Positions 33,241-41,428 of a stretch of 64,000 nucleotides of DNA are shown piece by piece (positions within the stretch are counted from its first letter, which is position 1; each line of letters begins with the position of its first letter). The DNA lies in assembly GCA_018818925.1 (NCBI GenBank), contig JAHJQZ010000067.1, positions 1-64,000 on the forward strand, written 5' to 3'. Made by a program: the position numbers and the translations under genes. This DNA comes from Alphaproteobacteria bacterium. GTDB lineage: Bacteria; Pseudomonadota; Alphaproteobacteria; Rhizobiales; Devosiaceae. The notes under the pieces were generated by a model, which was given only the letters and a program-made list of their open reading frames with translations, did not search any database and had not been told where the DNA came from.

Positions 33241-33828
33241 TCAGGCCGCGGCCTTGTGCTCGGCGTCGCGCGCCGATTTCAGCGCCAACGTCCACCAGGC
33301 GAGCTGGTCGAGCATTTTGCCGGCGTCCTTTTCGTGACGGGGGAAGTCTTCGATCTTCTTGCCTTCCATCCACATCGGCATGATGTCGATCTGTACGGCG
33401 CGACGGACTGTGGCCATCTGCAGTTCGGCCGCGATGTTCCGCAGTTGCTCGATGGCGCGGGTGCCACCGGCACTGCCATAGCCGACGAAGCCGGCGGCCT
33501 TGCGGTTCCACTCGTAATAGGCCCAGTCGATGGCGTTTTTCAGGACACCGGTCGGCGCGCGATTGTATTCGGCGGTGACAAAGACATAGCCGTCCATCTC
33601 GGCGAGCTTGTTGCGCCAGCGCTGGCCTTCGGCGTTCGCGGCCGGCTGGCCCATGCCGGGAGGCGCCGCCTCATCGAACATCGGCAGCTTGTAGTCCTTG
33701 AGATCGAGCACTTCGAACTCGAGGTCGGTGCGGGCCCTCGCGATGGGCTCGAACCAGGTGAGCGCGGCGTCGGCGAACCGGCCCTCGCGCACGCTTCCGA
33801 CGATAATGCCGATCCTTGGCTTGGTCAT
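33241..33828 (-). CDS. NADPH-dependent FMN reductase family protein
   Basis: A 195-residue flavodoxin-fold reductase. The N-terminal RIGIIVGSVREGRFADAAL holds the FMN phosphate-binding loop, and FVTAEYNRAPTGVLKNAIDW is the family signature around the flavin ring. Such enzymes reduce quinones, azo dyes or chromate in vitro; the natural substrate cannot be told. The ATG at 33828 has AAAGGAGA upstream. A promoter with an overlapping palindrome is visible about 40 bases further up. Confidence 0.9.
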   Translation of the reverse strand: MTKPRIGIIVGSVREGRFADAALTWFEPIARARTDLEFEVLDLKDYKLPMFDEAAPPGMGQPAANAEGQRWRNKLAEMDGYVFVTAEYNRAPTGVLKNAIDWAYYEWNRKAAGFVGYGSAGGTRAIEQLRNIAAELQMATVRRAVQIDIMPMWMEGKKIEDFPRHEKDAGKMLDQLAWWTLALKSARDAEHKAAA

Positions 33829-33853
33829 GTTGTGTCTCCTTTGGTGACCATCG

Positions 33854-33894
33854 TAAATCGACGATCTATTTGGAGCACGCCAAGCTATTGACAA
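33854..33894 (-). promoter_or_regulatory. Promoter and palindrome upstream of the FMN reductase gene
   Basis: On the minus strand TTGTCA (33889-33894) and AAATAG (33866-33871) are 17 bases apart. The sequence TAGATCGTCGATTTA (33854-33868, minus strand) is an imperfect palindrome overlapping the -10 region and could bind a repressor. Confidence 0.45.
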
Positions 33895-34124
33895 GAAGGC
33901 ACATTCCCGTGTTGTGGTCACACACTTCTTCGCCGGTTTCAGCGGGGATACCGGCGCACAGTCGAGTGACGCTCCGAAAATCCGGGGCCGGGCGCGCACC
34001 CGGTTGAACAGAATGGGCCGAGTGCGCTATTGGCAGGGCCGGGCGCGGCGGTGCGCGCCCGACACATTGTTCACCGATGGCGAACACCAAAACGCCATTC
34101 CCGCCCCTTTTGCCGGTCCGCAAA

Positions 34125-36029
34125 ATGCTCACCATTTCCGATCTCGTCTACAAGATCGACAACCGCGTTCTGCTGGACAAGGCGAGCGTGGTGGTGCCGG
34201 CCGGCTCGAAGACCGGGTTCGTCGGCCGCAACGGCTCGGGCAAGACGACGCTGTTCCGGCTGATCATGCACGAGATGCTGCCCGATGATGGCGACATCGA
34301 GGTTCATCCCAGGGCGCGGATCGGCACCGTGGCGCAGGAAGCTCCGGCGACCCGCGACAGCGTGCTCGACATGGTCATGAAGGCCGATACCGAGCGCGCC
34401 GCGCTCATGCGCGAAGCCGAAGACATCGAGGACGGCCACCGCATCGCCGAAATCCATGCTCGGCTCGTCGATATCGACGCCCATTCGGCCGAAGCGCGGG
34501 CCTCGAGCATTCTTCGCGGGCTCGGTTTCGCCCACGAGCGCCAGAAAGGGTCGTGTTCGGAACTCTCGGGCGGATGGCGCATGCGCGTGTCGCTTGCCGG
34601 CGTTCTGTTCTCGCGGCCGGACCTGCTGCTCCTCGACGAGCCGACGAACTATCTCGACCTCGAGGGCACTTTGTGGCTCGAGAATTATCTCGCCAGCTAC
34701 CCGTACACGGTCATAATGATCAGCCATGATCGCAATCTTCTCAACAAGGCGGCGACCTCGATCGTGCATCTCGACCGTGGCAAGCTGACCTTTTATCGCG
34801 GCAATTACGACACGTTCGAAACGACGCGCCGCATGCAGATGGAACTGGCGGGCAAGACGCGCGAGCGGACGCTGGAACGCGTCGCCCACATGCAGTCCTT
34901 CGTCGACCGCTTTCGCTACAAGGCGTCCAAGGCCAAGCAGGCGCAGGCGCGCATCAAGATGATCGAGAAGATGCGGCCGCCCGAGGCGCTGCTCGAGGAA
35001 GGCACCCTGCCCTTTTCCTTTCCCAATCCGAAACGGGCCATGGCCTCGCCCATGCTCGATTTCGAGAACGTCGCGGTCGGCTATACCGACGTGCCGGTGC
35101 TCAGAAAGCTCAATTTGAGGATCGAGCCGGACGACCGCATCGCCCTGGTCGGGGTCAACGGCAACGGCAAGTCGACCTTCGCCAAGCTCATCGCCGGCGA
35201 ATTGAAGCCGATGGACGGCAAGATCAGACGCGGGCGCGGCTTCGAGACCGCCTATTTCGCCCAGCACCAGCTCGACCTCCTCAAGCCGAAAAAGAGCGCC
35301 CTCGAACATGTCGACGCGCTGATGTGGGAATCGACCGAGGCGCAGCGGCGGGCGCGCGTCGCCCAGATCGGCCTGTCGACCCAGAAGATGGACACGCCGG
35401 CCGAGAACCTTTCGGGCGGCGAGAAGGCGCGCCTTCTGATGGGTCTGATCACCTTCACCGGTCCGTCGATGATGATCCTCGACGAACCGACCAACCATCT
35501 CGATATCGACAGCCGCGACGCGCTCACCATGGCACTCAACGACTACCGGGGCGCCGTCCTGATCATCAGCCACGACCGCCACCTGATCGAGGCGACGGTC
35601 GACCAGATCTGGATCGCCGAGAACGGCACGATACGGGTGTTCGACGGCGACATGGCCGACTACGAAAGGATTCTGCTCGCCGGCACGCAGAGTTCGGGCG
35701 GCGTCCAGAAGCAGACCGCCGGCTCGACCTTCGACCGCCGGTCGCAAAGGCAGGAGGCGGCCGAGCGTCGCGCCCGCTTGGCGCCGCTCCGCAAGCAGAT
35801 CAAGCTGATCGAGGACAAGACGGCACGCCTGCGAACCGAACTCGCCAAGCTCGAGAACCGGCTGGCCGACCCCAGGCTCTATGAAGGCGCGCCCGACGAG
35901 GCGATAAGCCTGGGCAAGGACAAGGCGCGCTTCGAGGCGGGCATTGCCGAGCTGGAGGAAGCCTGGCTCGCAAGGAGTGCCGAGCTGGAAGATGCCGAGG
36001 CGGCGCAACTGGTGGATGGAGACCAATGA
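34125..36029 (+). CDS. ABC-F family ATPase
   Basis: A 634-residue protein with two ABC domains and no membrane segments. Walker A motifs are GRNGSGKTT (35-43) and GVNGNGKST; signatures LSGGWR and LSGGEKARL; Walker B regions LLLDEPTNYLDLE and MILDEPTNHLDID. A linker rich in charged residues lies between, and a coiled-coil-like tail (ERRARLAPLRKQIKLIEDK) is at the end, as in Uup-type members. ABC-F proteins act on ribosomes. The start MLTISDLVYKI at 34125 is typical; an in-frame ATG at 34077 would add 16 residues. Its stop overlaps the cupin start (ATGA). Confidence 0.92.
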   Translation: MLTISDLVYKIDNRVLLDKASVVVPAGSKTGFVGRNGSGKTTLFRLIMHEMLPDDGDIEVHPRARIGTVAQEAPATRDSVLDMVMKADTERAALMREAEDIEDGHRIAEIHARLVDIDAHSAEARASSILRGLGFAHERQKGSCSELSGGWRMRVSLAGVLFSRPDLLLLDEPTNYLDLEGTLWLENYLASYPYTVIMISHDRNLLNKAATSIVHLDRGKLTFYRGNYDTFETTRRMQMELAGKTRERTLERVAHMQSFVDRFRYKASKAKQAQARIKMIEKMRPPEALLEEGTLPFSFPNPKRAMASPMLDFENVAVGYTDVPVLRKLNLRIEPDDRIALVGVNGNGKSTFAKLIAGELKPMDGKIRRGRGFETAYFAQHQLDLLKPKKSALEHVDALMWESTEAQRRARVAQIGLSTQKMDTPAENLSGGEKARLLMGLITFTGPSMMILDEPTNHLDIDSRDALTMALNDYRGAVLIISHDRHLIEATVDQIWIAENGTIRVFDGDMADYERILLAGTQSSGGVQKQTAGSTFDRRSQRQEAAERRARLAPLRKQIKLIEDKTARLRTELAKLENRLADPRLYEGAPDEAISLGKDKARFEAGIAELEEAWLARSAELEDAEAAQLVDGDQ

Positions 36030-36457
36030 TGGATGCCAGGGACCTGATTGCGCGGCTCGACATGCAGCGCCATCCGGAGGGCGGCTGGTTCAGGCAAACC
36101 TTCCGCGATGCCGACGCGGTCGACAGACGGGCCGTGTCGACGGCGATCTATTATCTGCTGGAAAAGGGCGACCGCTCGCACTGGCATCGCGTCGATGCCA
36201 CCGAGATCTGGCATTTTTATGCCGGCGGGCCGCTGCAACTCAGCCTGTCGCCCGACGGGACGTGGCGCGAGATGCTGGTGCTCGGCAACGACGTCACCGG
36301 CGGCGAGCGGCCGCAGATCGTCGTGCCCAAAGGGCATTGGCAGTCCGCCGCGCCGCTCGGTGCCTGGACCCTCGTCGGCTGCACGGTGGCTCCGGGCTTC
36401 CGGTTCGAAGGTTTCGAGATGGCACCGCCCGGATGGGAGCCGGGACAGAGGGCATGA
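36026..36457 (+). CDS. Cupin superfamily protein, DUF985
   Basis: A 143-residue single-domain cupin of the DUF985 (YML079W-like) type. HPEGGWFRQTFRD, AIYYLLEKGDRSHWHRVDATEIWHFYAG (here the key part is HWHRVDATEIWHF) and VVPKGHWQSA are family signatures, with His residues that could bind a metal. Enzymatic role is not established. It overlaps the ABC-F stop by four bases, so it is translated from the same message. Confidence 0.9.
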   Translation: MMDARDLIARLDMQRHPEGGWFRQTFRDADAVDRRAVSTAIYYLLEKGDRSHWHRVDATEIWHFYAGGPLQLSLSPDGTWREMLVLGNDVTGGERPQIVVPKGHWQSAAPLGAWTLVGCTVAPGFRFEGFEMAPPGWEPGQRA

Positions 36458-36544
36458 CGCGCATGTAAAAAATCGGCTGTACCGCTCCGCAAATTCCCGG
36501 CACTCTCATCGTCCCACACGATACCCGCTTTCGAGAACCATTTC

Positions 36545-36940
36545 ATGAAAAAACCCAGTGCCTTCGGGCTGTTTGCCTTGGCCGCTATCGCCCTCGCCGC
36601 GCCGGCAGCCTTTGCCGACGAGTGCGAGCTCTCGACGTTTCCCTCGCCGCAAAGCGAGGATCAGACCAGGATCGGCTTTTACAATTCGACCCAGTACGCA
36701 GTTCAGCTCTATTGGGCCGATTTCGACGGGTTTCTTGCCGATTACGGCCTGTTGCAGCCGGAAGAGGAAGTCGTGTTCGATACCTATATCGGGCATCAAT
36801 GGTATGTGGAGGTGCTGACCGAGGAAGCGCCGTTCTGCGCTGGCCCGATCGCGCCCTTCGATTATGAGCCGTGCAATGTCCGCATCTGGTACGATGGCGA
36901 GCCAGGCTTCGATGCGGATCTGTGCAATTACATGGGCTAG
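36545..36940 (+). CDS. Secreted protein with a VHL beta-domain-like region
   Basis: A 131-residue exported protein. Residues 1-24 are a signal peptide ending FAD or AFA. Residues 43-89 (IGFYNSTQYAVQLYWADFDG, then YGLLQPEEEV, TYIGHQWYV) follow the order of the beta-domain of von Hippel-Lindau protein: asparagine, LYW-DFDG, Tyr, Leu-x-Pro, then Thr, Gly-His-x-Trp. Cysteines at 27, 98 and near the end (EPCNV, DLCNY) could form disulfides. Bacterial proteins with this domain are known, without clear function. It stands alone between the cupin gene and a convergent membrane protein gene, just before two secreted metallopeptidases. Confidence 0.75.
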   Translation: MKKPSAFGLFALAAIALAAPAAFADECELSTFPSPQSEDQTRIGFYNSTQYAVQLYWADFDGFLADYGLLQPEEEVVFDTYIGHQWYVEVLTEEAPFCAGPIAPFDYEPCNVRIWYDGEPGFDADLCNYMG

Positions 36941-36946
36941 CGTCTG

Positions 36947-37390
36947 CTAGAACGGCTTGAACACCACCAGCAATGGAATGGCGATGGCGCAGGCGAGCAC
37001 CAGCCAGGCCGAATGCGCCGTCAGGAACAGGCGGCGCTCGGCCGCAAGCCCCCTGGCGCGCTTGCGCAACACCGCCGTCTGGCTGCCGTGAAGGCTCGAC
37101 AGGACGGATACCAAGACCAGCTTGGCGAGCAGCCAGCCGTCCGGGATGCCGACGCTGAAATACCAGCCACCACTAACGATCAGCCAGATGCCGAAAACCC
37201 AGGCCAGCGCTTGCGCCGAATTGGACACAAAAAGGTCCCACCGGCGCAGCCGCCGCACGGCCGGCAGCGCCAATGCATCCGCCGTCGACGCCAGCACGCC
37301 AAGCACCACGCCGTTCATCAGCACGCCGCCGAACCAGACCAGAACGGATGCGATATGCAGGGTCTTCAAAAGCTCGTAGGGCAAGCCCAT
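36947..37390 (-). CDS. CopD/HemJ-like small membrane protein
   Basis: A 147-residue membrane protein with four hydrophobic segments. The opening LLKTLHIASVLVWFGGVLMN with its His in the first helix, and the final LFLTAHSAWLVLACAIAIPL, resemble the CopD domain and HemJ-type proteins, in which such His residues bind heme. The length fits either group. The ATG at 37390 is preferred to a Met 30 codons upstream that gives a basic, non-family extension. The exact role is not established. Confidence 0.7.
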   Translation of the reverse strand: MGLPYELLKTLHIASVLVWFGGVLMNGVVLGVLASTADALALPAVRRLRRWDLFVSNSAQALAWVFGIWLIVSGGWYFSVGIPDGWLLAKLVLVSVLSSLHGSQTAVLRKRARGLAAERRLFLTAHSAWLVLACAIAIPLLVVFKPF

Positions 37391-37515
37391 CCCTTTCCTG
37401 ATCGATTTTTTCAAGTTTGCCTGCGTTTTGCGCCGGGCGCCAGATGCCGAAACATGCGCGTGAAGGGACTTGCGCGCCAAGGCAAAGCTGGCATTCTGAT
37501 TAGCGCAGAAAGGCG

Positions 37516-38325
37516 ATGCCGATGCGGAACCAACTGGCGGGACTGATCGCGCTTGTGGCGGGCCTTGCCGCCGGCCCCATGGATGCGATCGCGCAGGACC
37601 TGACGCGCGAACAGGTGCACGCCGCCGACGAATTCGCCGTCAACAATACCTGGTTCGTGCTCTATCACGAGCTCGGGCACATGCTTGTCGACCAGCTCGG
37701 CCTGCCGGTTCTCGGCCGCGAGGAAGATGCGGTCGACAATATCGCCACCTTTGCCCTGCTGGCGCTCGGCAGCGACACGTCAGATCAGGCGCTGATCGAT
37801 GCGAGCCATGGCTGGATGTTGTCGGACGCGCGCTACGATTCCTTTTACATGTCCGACTTCTACGACGAGCACAGCCTCGACCTACAGCGCGCCTTCGCCA
37901 TCACCTGCCTCATGGTCGGCAACGACCGCAAGAAGTTCCGCGACGCCGCCGACCACATGGAGATGGATACCGGCCGCCAGCGCAGCTGCGCCGACGACTA
38001 TGCCCAGGTGGAGACGAGCCTTGTCGCCCTGCTAAGCCCCTATATCGGCGAGGGCGCGCCGATCGAGGTGGTCTACGAGGACGGCGGCGCCGATTTCGGC
38101 TGGGCCGAACGCATCCTCAAGCGCTCGAAAATACTTGAAAAGACGGCCGAAGACATCGGCTCCAGCTTTGCCCTGCCGGCGCCGATCACCATACGCGCCA
38201 CCCTGTGCGACGAAGCCAATGCCTTTTACGATTCGGAGACCAGGGAAGTTCTGGTCTGCTACGAGCTTATCGGCGACTATTTCGACATGCTGGTCGCCGA
38301 CATGCGGTCGGAGGAGTCCGACTGA
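37516..38325 (+). CDS. Secreted DUF4344 metallopeptidase (copy 1)
   Basis: A 269-residue exported protein with a signal peptide (about residues 1-26, ending AIA) and an HExxH zinc motif, His51-Glu52-Leu-Gly-His55, in NTWFVLYHELGHMLVDQ. GREEDAVDNIATFALL and SDFYDEHSLDLQRAFAITC follow, the latter holding candidate third zinc ligands. Cysteines after it could form disulfides. The family (DUF4344) is annotated as putative metallopeptidase; no substrate is known. A close paralogue follows after about 100 bases in the same direction. Confidence 0.85.
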   Translation: MPMRNQLAGLIALVAGLAAGPMDAIAQDLTREQVHAADEFAVNNTWFVLYHELGHMLVDQLGLPVLGREEDAVDNIATFALLALGSDTSDQALIDASHGWMLSDARYDSFYMSDFYDEHSLDLQRAFAITCLMVGNDRKKFRDAADHMEMDTGRQRSCADDYAQVETSLVALLSPYIGEGAPIEVVYEDGGADFGWAERILKRSKILEKTAEDIGSSFALPAPITIRATLCDEANAFYDSETREVLVCYELIGDYFDMLVADMRSEESD

Positions 38326-38424
38326 ACGAGCAGCGGGGCCAGTCTCGACTTGTTCCAATGCAATATCAGCTTGCGCTACTGCAAAAATCCGGCATTCTCC
38401 AGCCTCCCTTTTGGAGAAAGCTTC

Positions 38425-39237
38425 ATGCGGAGACTGTCTATCATCGTTGCCCTGGCGGGCCTGGCCGCCGCGCTGACCGGAGCGCAGGCGCAGCAACTGA
38501 CGGAAGAGCAGACGCTCTCGGCCGACGAATTCGCCGTCAACAACACCTGGTTCGTGCTCTATCACGAGCTCGGACATATGCTGATCCATCAGTTCGGCAT
38601 CCCGGTGCTCGGCAAGGAAGAGGACGCGGTCGACAACATCGCCACCTATTCCCTGCTCGCCCAGCAGAGCCCGGAGGCCGATCAGGCGCTGACCGACGCG
38701 ATCTACGGCTGGGAACTGGCGGATTCCCAGGTCGAGGAATTCGAGGTCTCCGACTTCTACGACGAGCACAGCCTCGACCTGCAGCGCGCCTACGGCATCA
38801 CCTGCCTGCTCGTGGGCAGCGATCCCGACGGCTTCGCCGACGCCGCCAACTACATGGAAATGGATCCGGACCGGCAGGAAAGCTGCGGCTTCGATTTCGC
38901 CCAGGTCGAAGCGAGCATTTCCGCCCTTCTGCAACCCTATCTGGGGACGGACCAGCCGATTTCCGTGGTCTATGAGGATGGTGGCGAAGTCTATGGCTGG
39001 GCCGAGGAGGCGCTCAAGGCGTCAGGCGTTCTCGAACTGGCGGCGACCGACATTTCCGCGAGCTTCGCCCTGCCGCGCCCGATCACCATCCGCGCCACGC
39101 AATGCGGCGAGCCCAACGCCTTCTACGATCCGGAAACCGAGGAAGTGTCGATCTGCTACGAACTGGTCGATATGTATTTCGGCATGATCGCCGAGGACAT
39201 GCTGATGAGCGACGAGGAAGATGCGCCGCAGGGCTAG
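38425..39237 (+). CDS. Secreted DUF4344 metallopeptidase (copy 2)
   Basis: A 270-residue paralogue of the preceding gene. The signal peptide is residues 1-22 (ending AQA). The zinc motif is His47-Glu48-Leu-Gly-His51 in the same setting (DEFAVNNTWFVLYHELGHML). EEDAVDNIAT and SDFYDEHSLDLQRAYGITC are shared nearly unchanged, as are YEDGG and the SFALPxPITIRAT segment, while the regions between differ. The start at 38425 has GGAGAAAG upstream. The tail is acidic (MSDEEDAPQG). The pair must come from a tandem duplication. Confidence 0.86.
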   Translation: MRRLSIIVALAGLAAALTGAQAQQLTEEQTLSADEFAVNNTWFVLYHELGHMLIHQFGIPVLGKEEDAVDNIATYSLLAQQSPEADQALTDAIYGWELADSQVEEFEVSDFYDEHSLDLQRAYGITCLLVGSDPDGFADAANYMEMDPDRQESCGFDFAQVEASISALLQPYLGTDQPISVVYEDGGEVYGWAEEALKASGVLELAATDISASFALPRPITIRATQCGEPNAFYDPETEEVSICYELVDMYFGMIAEDMLMSDEEDAPQG

Positions 39238-39242
39238 CGCTT

Positions 39243-39695
39243 TCAGGCCCCTGCCTTTTTCTCCCAGCGTCCGTTGGCGTCCTGCTGCCAATAGGTGAGG
39301 TCGTTTCCGTCGCGCAGCGCCTTCCAGGCGGCGCGCGCCTCGGCGATGGCGTCGGGATCGTGGCCGTCGAACAAAAAGACGATGCGTTGATAGCCATCGA
39401 CGGATTCAGGCACGGCGCGGTCGACGTAAAAACGGATGTCGGCCCGATTGGCATTGCCGGGTTCGGTGGTCAGCAGCACCGGCTGGTCCGCCTCGCCCGG
39501 GCCTCCCGCCACCCCGTGCGGCAGAAACGAGTCGTCGCGATAGGTCCACAGCGTCTCGTCGAGCCTTTGCAGGCGTTCGGTACTGCCCGTCTCGACCACC
39601 ACGCGCCAGCCACGGCCGAGGCTCTTCTCGATGAGGACCGGCAGGACCCGTTCGAGCGGATGGCGTTCGAGGTGGTAGAATAATATCTCGGTCAT
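39243..39695 (-). CDS. holC: DNA polymerase III chi subunit
   Basis: A 150-residue HolC family protein, the clamp-loader accessory that contacts single-strand DNA-binding protein. EILFYHLERHPLERVLPVLI at the start and ETLWTYRDDSFLPHG, QPVLLTTE and RIVFLFDGHDPDAI are characteristic. The ATG at 39695 gives the usual MTEILFYHL start. It ends 5 bases past the convergent metallopeptidase gene and lies downstream of pepA with a 76-base gap, the usual pepA-holC order. Confidence 0.93.
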   Translation of the reverse strand: MTEILFYHLERHPLERVLPVLIEKSLGRGWRVVVETGSTERLQRLDETLWTYRDDSFLPHGVAGGPGEADQPVLLTTEPGNANRADIRFYVDRAVPESVDGYQRIVFLFDGHDPDAIAEARAAWKALRDGNDLTYWQQDANGRWEKKAGA

Positions 39696-39771
39696 CTCTT
39701 GCCTCACGCGCCGACCCGCGTCCGCCACGACGCTGGTCGCCGTGACGGACGCTGTTCATGCCCGTTCGACA

Positions 39772-41280
39772 CTAGCCCTCGTAATGGTCGCGGACCAGAC
39801 GATCGAGCAGGGCAACGCCGAAGCCGGTGCCCCAGGACGAGTTGATTTCGCCCGCCGGGCTGCCGAAGGCGGTGCCGGCGATGTCGAGATGGGCCCAGGG
39901 CGTGTCGGTGATGAAACGCTTGAGGAATTGTGCCGCGCTGATCGAACCGCCAAAGCGGCCGCCCGAGTTCTTCATGTCGGCGAAGCGGGACTCGATGAGC
40001 TTGTCATAGGCTGGCCCCATCGGCAGGCGCCAGAGCTTGTCACCGGACGCCGCGCCGGCCTCGGCAAGTCGCCCCGCCAGTGCATCGTCATTGGAGAACA
40101 GGCCGGCATGGTCCTGCCCGAGCGCCACGAGAATGGCGCCGGTCAGGGTGGCGAGGTCGATCACCGCGCTCGGTTTGAAGCGGTCCTGAGCGTACCAAAG
40201 CGCGTCGGCGAGCACGAGCCGGCCCTCGGCGTCGGTGTTGACGATTTCGATGGTCTGACCTGACATGGAGGTGACGATGTCGCCGGGCCGGTAGGCATTG
40301 CCGTCCGGCATGTTTTCGACGAAGCCGCAAATGCCGACGACATTGGCCTTGGCCTTCCTGAGGGCCAGCGCCTTGATGGTGCCGAGCACGGCGGCCGCGC
40401 CGCCCATGTCGCCCTTCATGTCCTCCATCGACGCGGCGGGCTTGATGGAGATGCCGCCGGTGTCGAAGACGACGCCCTTGCCGACCAACGCCAGCGGCGC
40501 CTCGCCCGTCTTGCCGCCATTCCAGGACAGGACCGCCATCCGGGCCGGCCGGGCCGAGCCGCGCGCAACGGCGAGCAACGCCCCCATGCCGAGCTTTTCC
40601 ATCCGGGCATGGTCGAGGATGTCGACATCGACGCCAAGTCCCGCAAGGTCTGTTGCGGCATCGGCCAGTTCCTCGGGTCCGAGAATGTTAGGCGGCGTGT
40701 TGACGAGATCGCGGGCGAAGACCACGCCCTCGGCGACCGCCAGGGCGCGCTTCATCGCCTTGTCGGTAGCCTTGGGATCCGCGACGACCAGAGTGATTGC
40801 GAGCGTGTCGGGTTCGGCGGCGTCGTCCTCGGGCTTGCGGCGCGTCTTGTAACGATCGAACCGGTAGTGCTTGAGCTTGAGCCCAGCGGCGAGTTCGGCG
40901 ACGGCCTCCGGCGTATGGTCGGCGCCATCGCAGACGATCACGACTTTTTCGGTGCGGCTTGCCATGATGCGGGCCATCAGGGCACCGCCCTGTTCGCGCC
41001 GCGCCGCGAGCGGGGGCGCCGCGCCATCGCTGCCGGCCGGCGCGCCGGAAATCCATAGCCGGTCGACATCAAGACCGGCCGGCGCGATCAGTTCGAGCAA
41101 TTGGCCCGGCTTGCCGGCGAAGCGGATGGCGGCGGCCAGCCGGTCGAGCGCCTGCCCGGTCCTCGACCAGTGCGCGGTGGCGGTTTGCCCGAGGGCAAGC
41201 TCGGGACCGCAGAACAGGATCGTGACGCCTTCGGGCGCGGCGGCGAGCTCCGCCGTCGTGAGCAAGAGTTCTTGGGACAT
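39772..41280 (-). CDS. pepA: Leucyl aminopeptidase (M17 family)
   Basis: A 502-residue cytosolic aminopeptidase with two metal ions. Metal and catalytic motifs are VFDTGGISIKPAASMEDMKG and NTDAEGRLVLADAL, the latter being the M17 signature. The N-terminal 180 residues form the less conserved regulatory domain. The ATG at 41280 follows the usual pattern; the frame remains open upstream into the promoter region. It diverges from lptF with 148 bases between the starts, an arrangement seen widely in proteobacteria. Confidence 0.96.
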   Translation of the reverse strand: MSQELLLTTAELAAAPEGVTILFCGPELALGQTATAHWSRTGQALDRLAAAIRFAGKPGQLLELIAPAGLDVDRLWISGAPAGSDGAAPPLAARREQGGALMARIMASRTEKVVIVCDGADHTPEAVAELAAGLKLKHYRFDRYKTRRKPEDDAAEPDTLAITLVVADPKATDKAMKRALAVAEGVVFARDLVNTPPNILGPEELADAATDLAGLGVDVDILDHARMEKLGMGALLAVARGSARPARMAVLSWNGGKTGEAPLALVGKGVVFDTGGISIKPAASMEDMKGDMGGAAAVLGTIKALALRKAKANVVGICGFVENMPDGNAYRPGDIVTSMSGQTIEIVNTDAEGRLVLADALWYAQDRFKPSAVIDLATLTGAILVALGQDHAGLFSNDDALAGRLAEAGAASGDKLWRLPMGPAYDKLIESRFADMKNSGGRFGGSISAAQFLKRFITDTPWAHLDIAGTAFGSPAGEINSSWGTGFGVALLDRLVRDHYEG

Positions 41281-41428
41281 CGGAAAGCCTTTTATGTTTG
41301 CCACAGCAATAGCGCGTATGCCGGCGCGGTCAATGCCCGCAGAGGCAATCGGGCATATCGCTGCGCAGTTGACCACGGGAGCCAAAGCTGGTGAGGCTTG
41401 CCGGGGCAAGAGCGGAAACGGAAACGGC

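Noticed and set aside
34071-36026. A 651-codon minus-strand frame opposite the ABC-F gene
   Set aside because: Antisense shadow; both ABC domains on the plus strand are complete.
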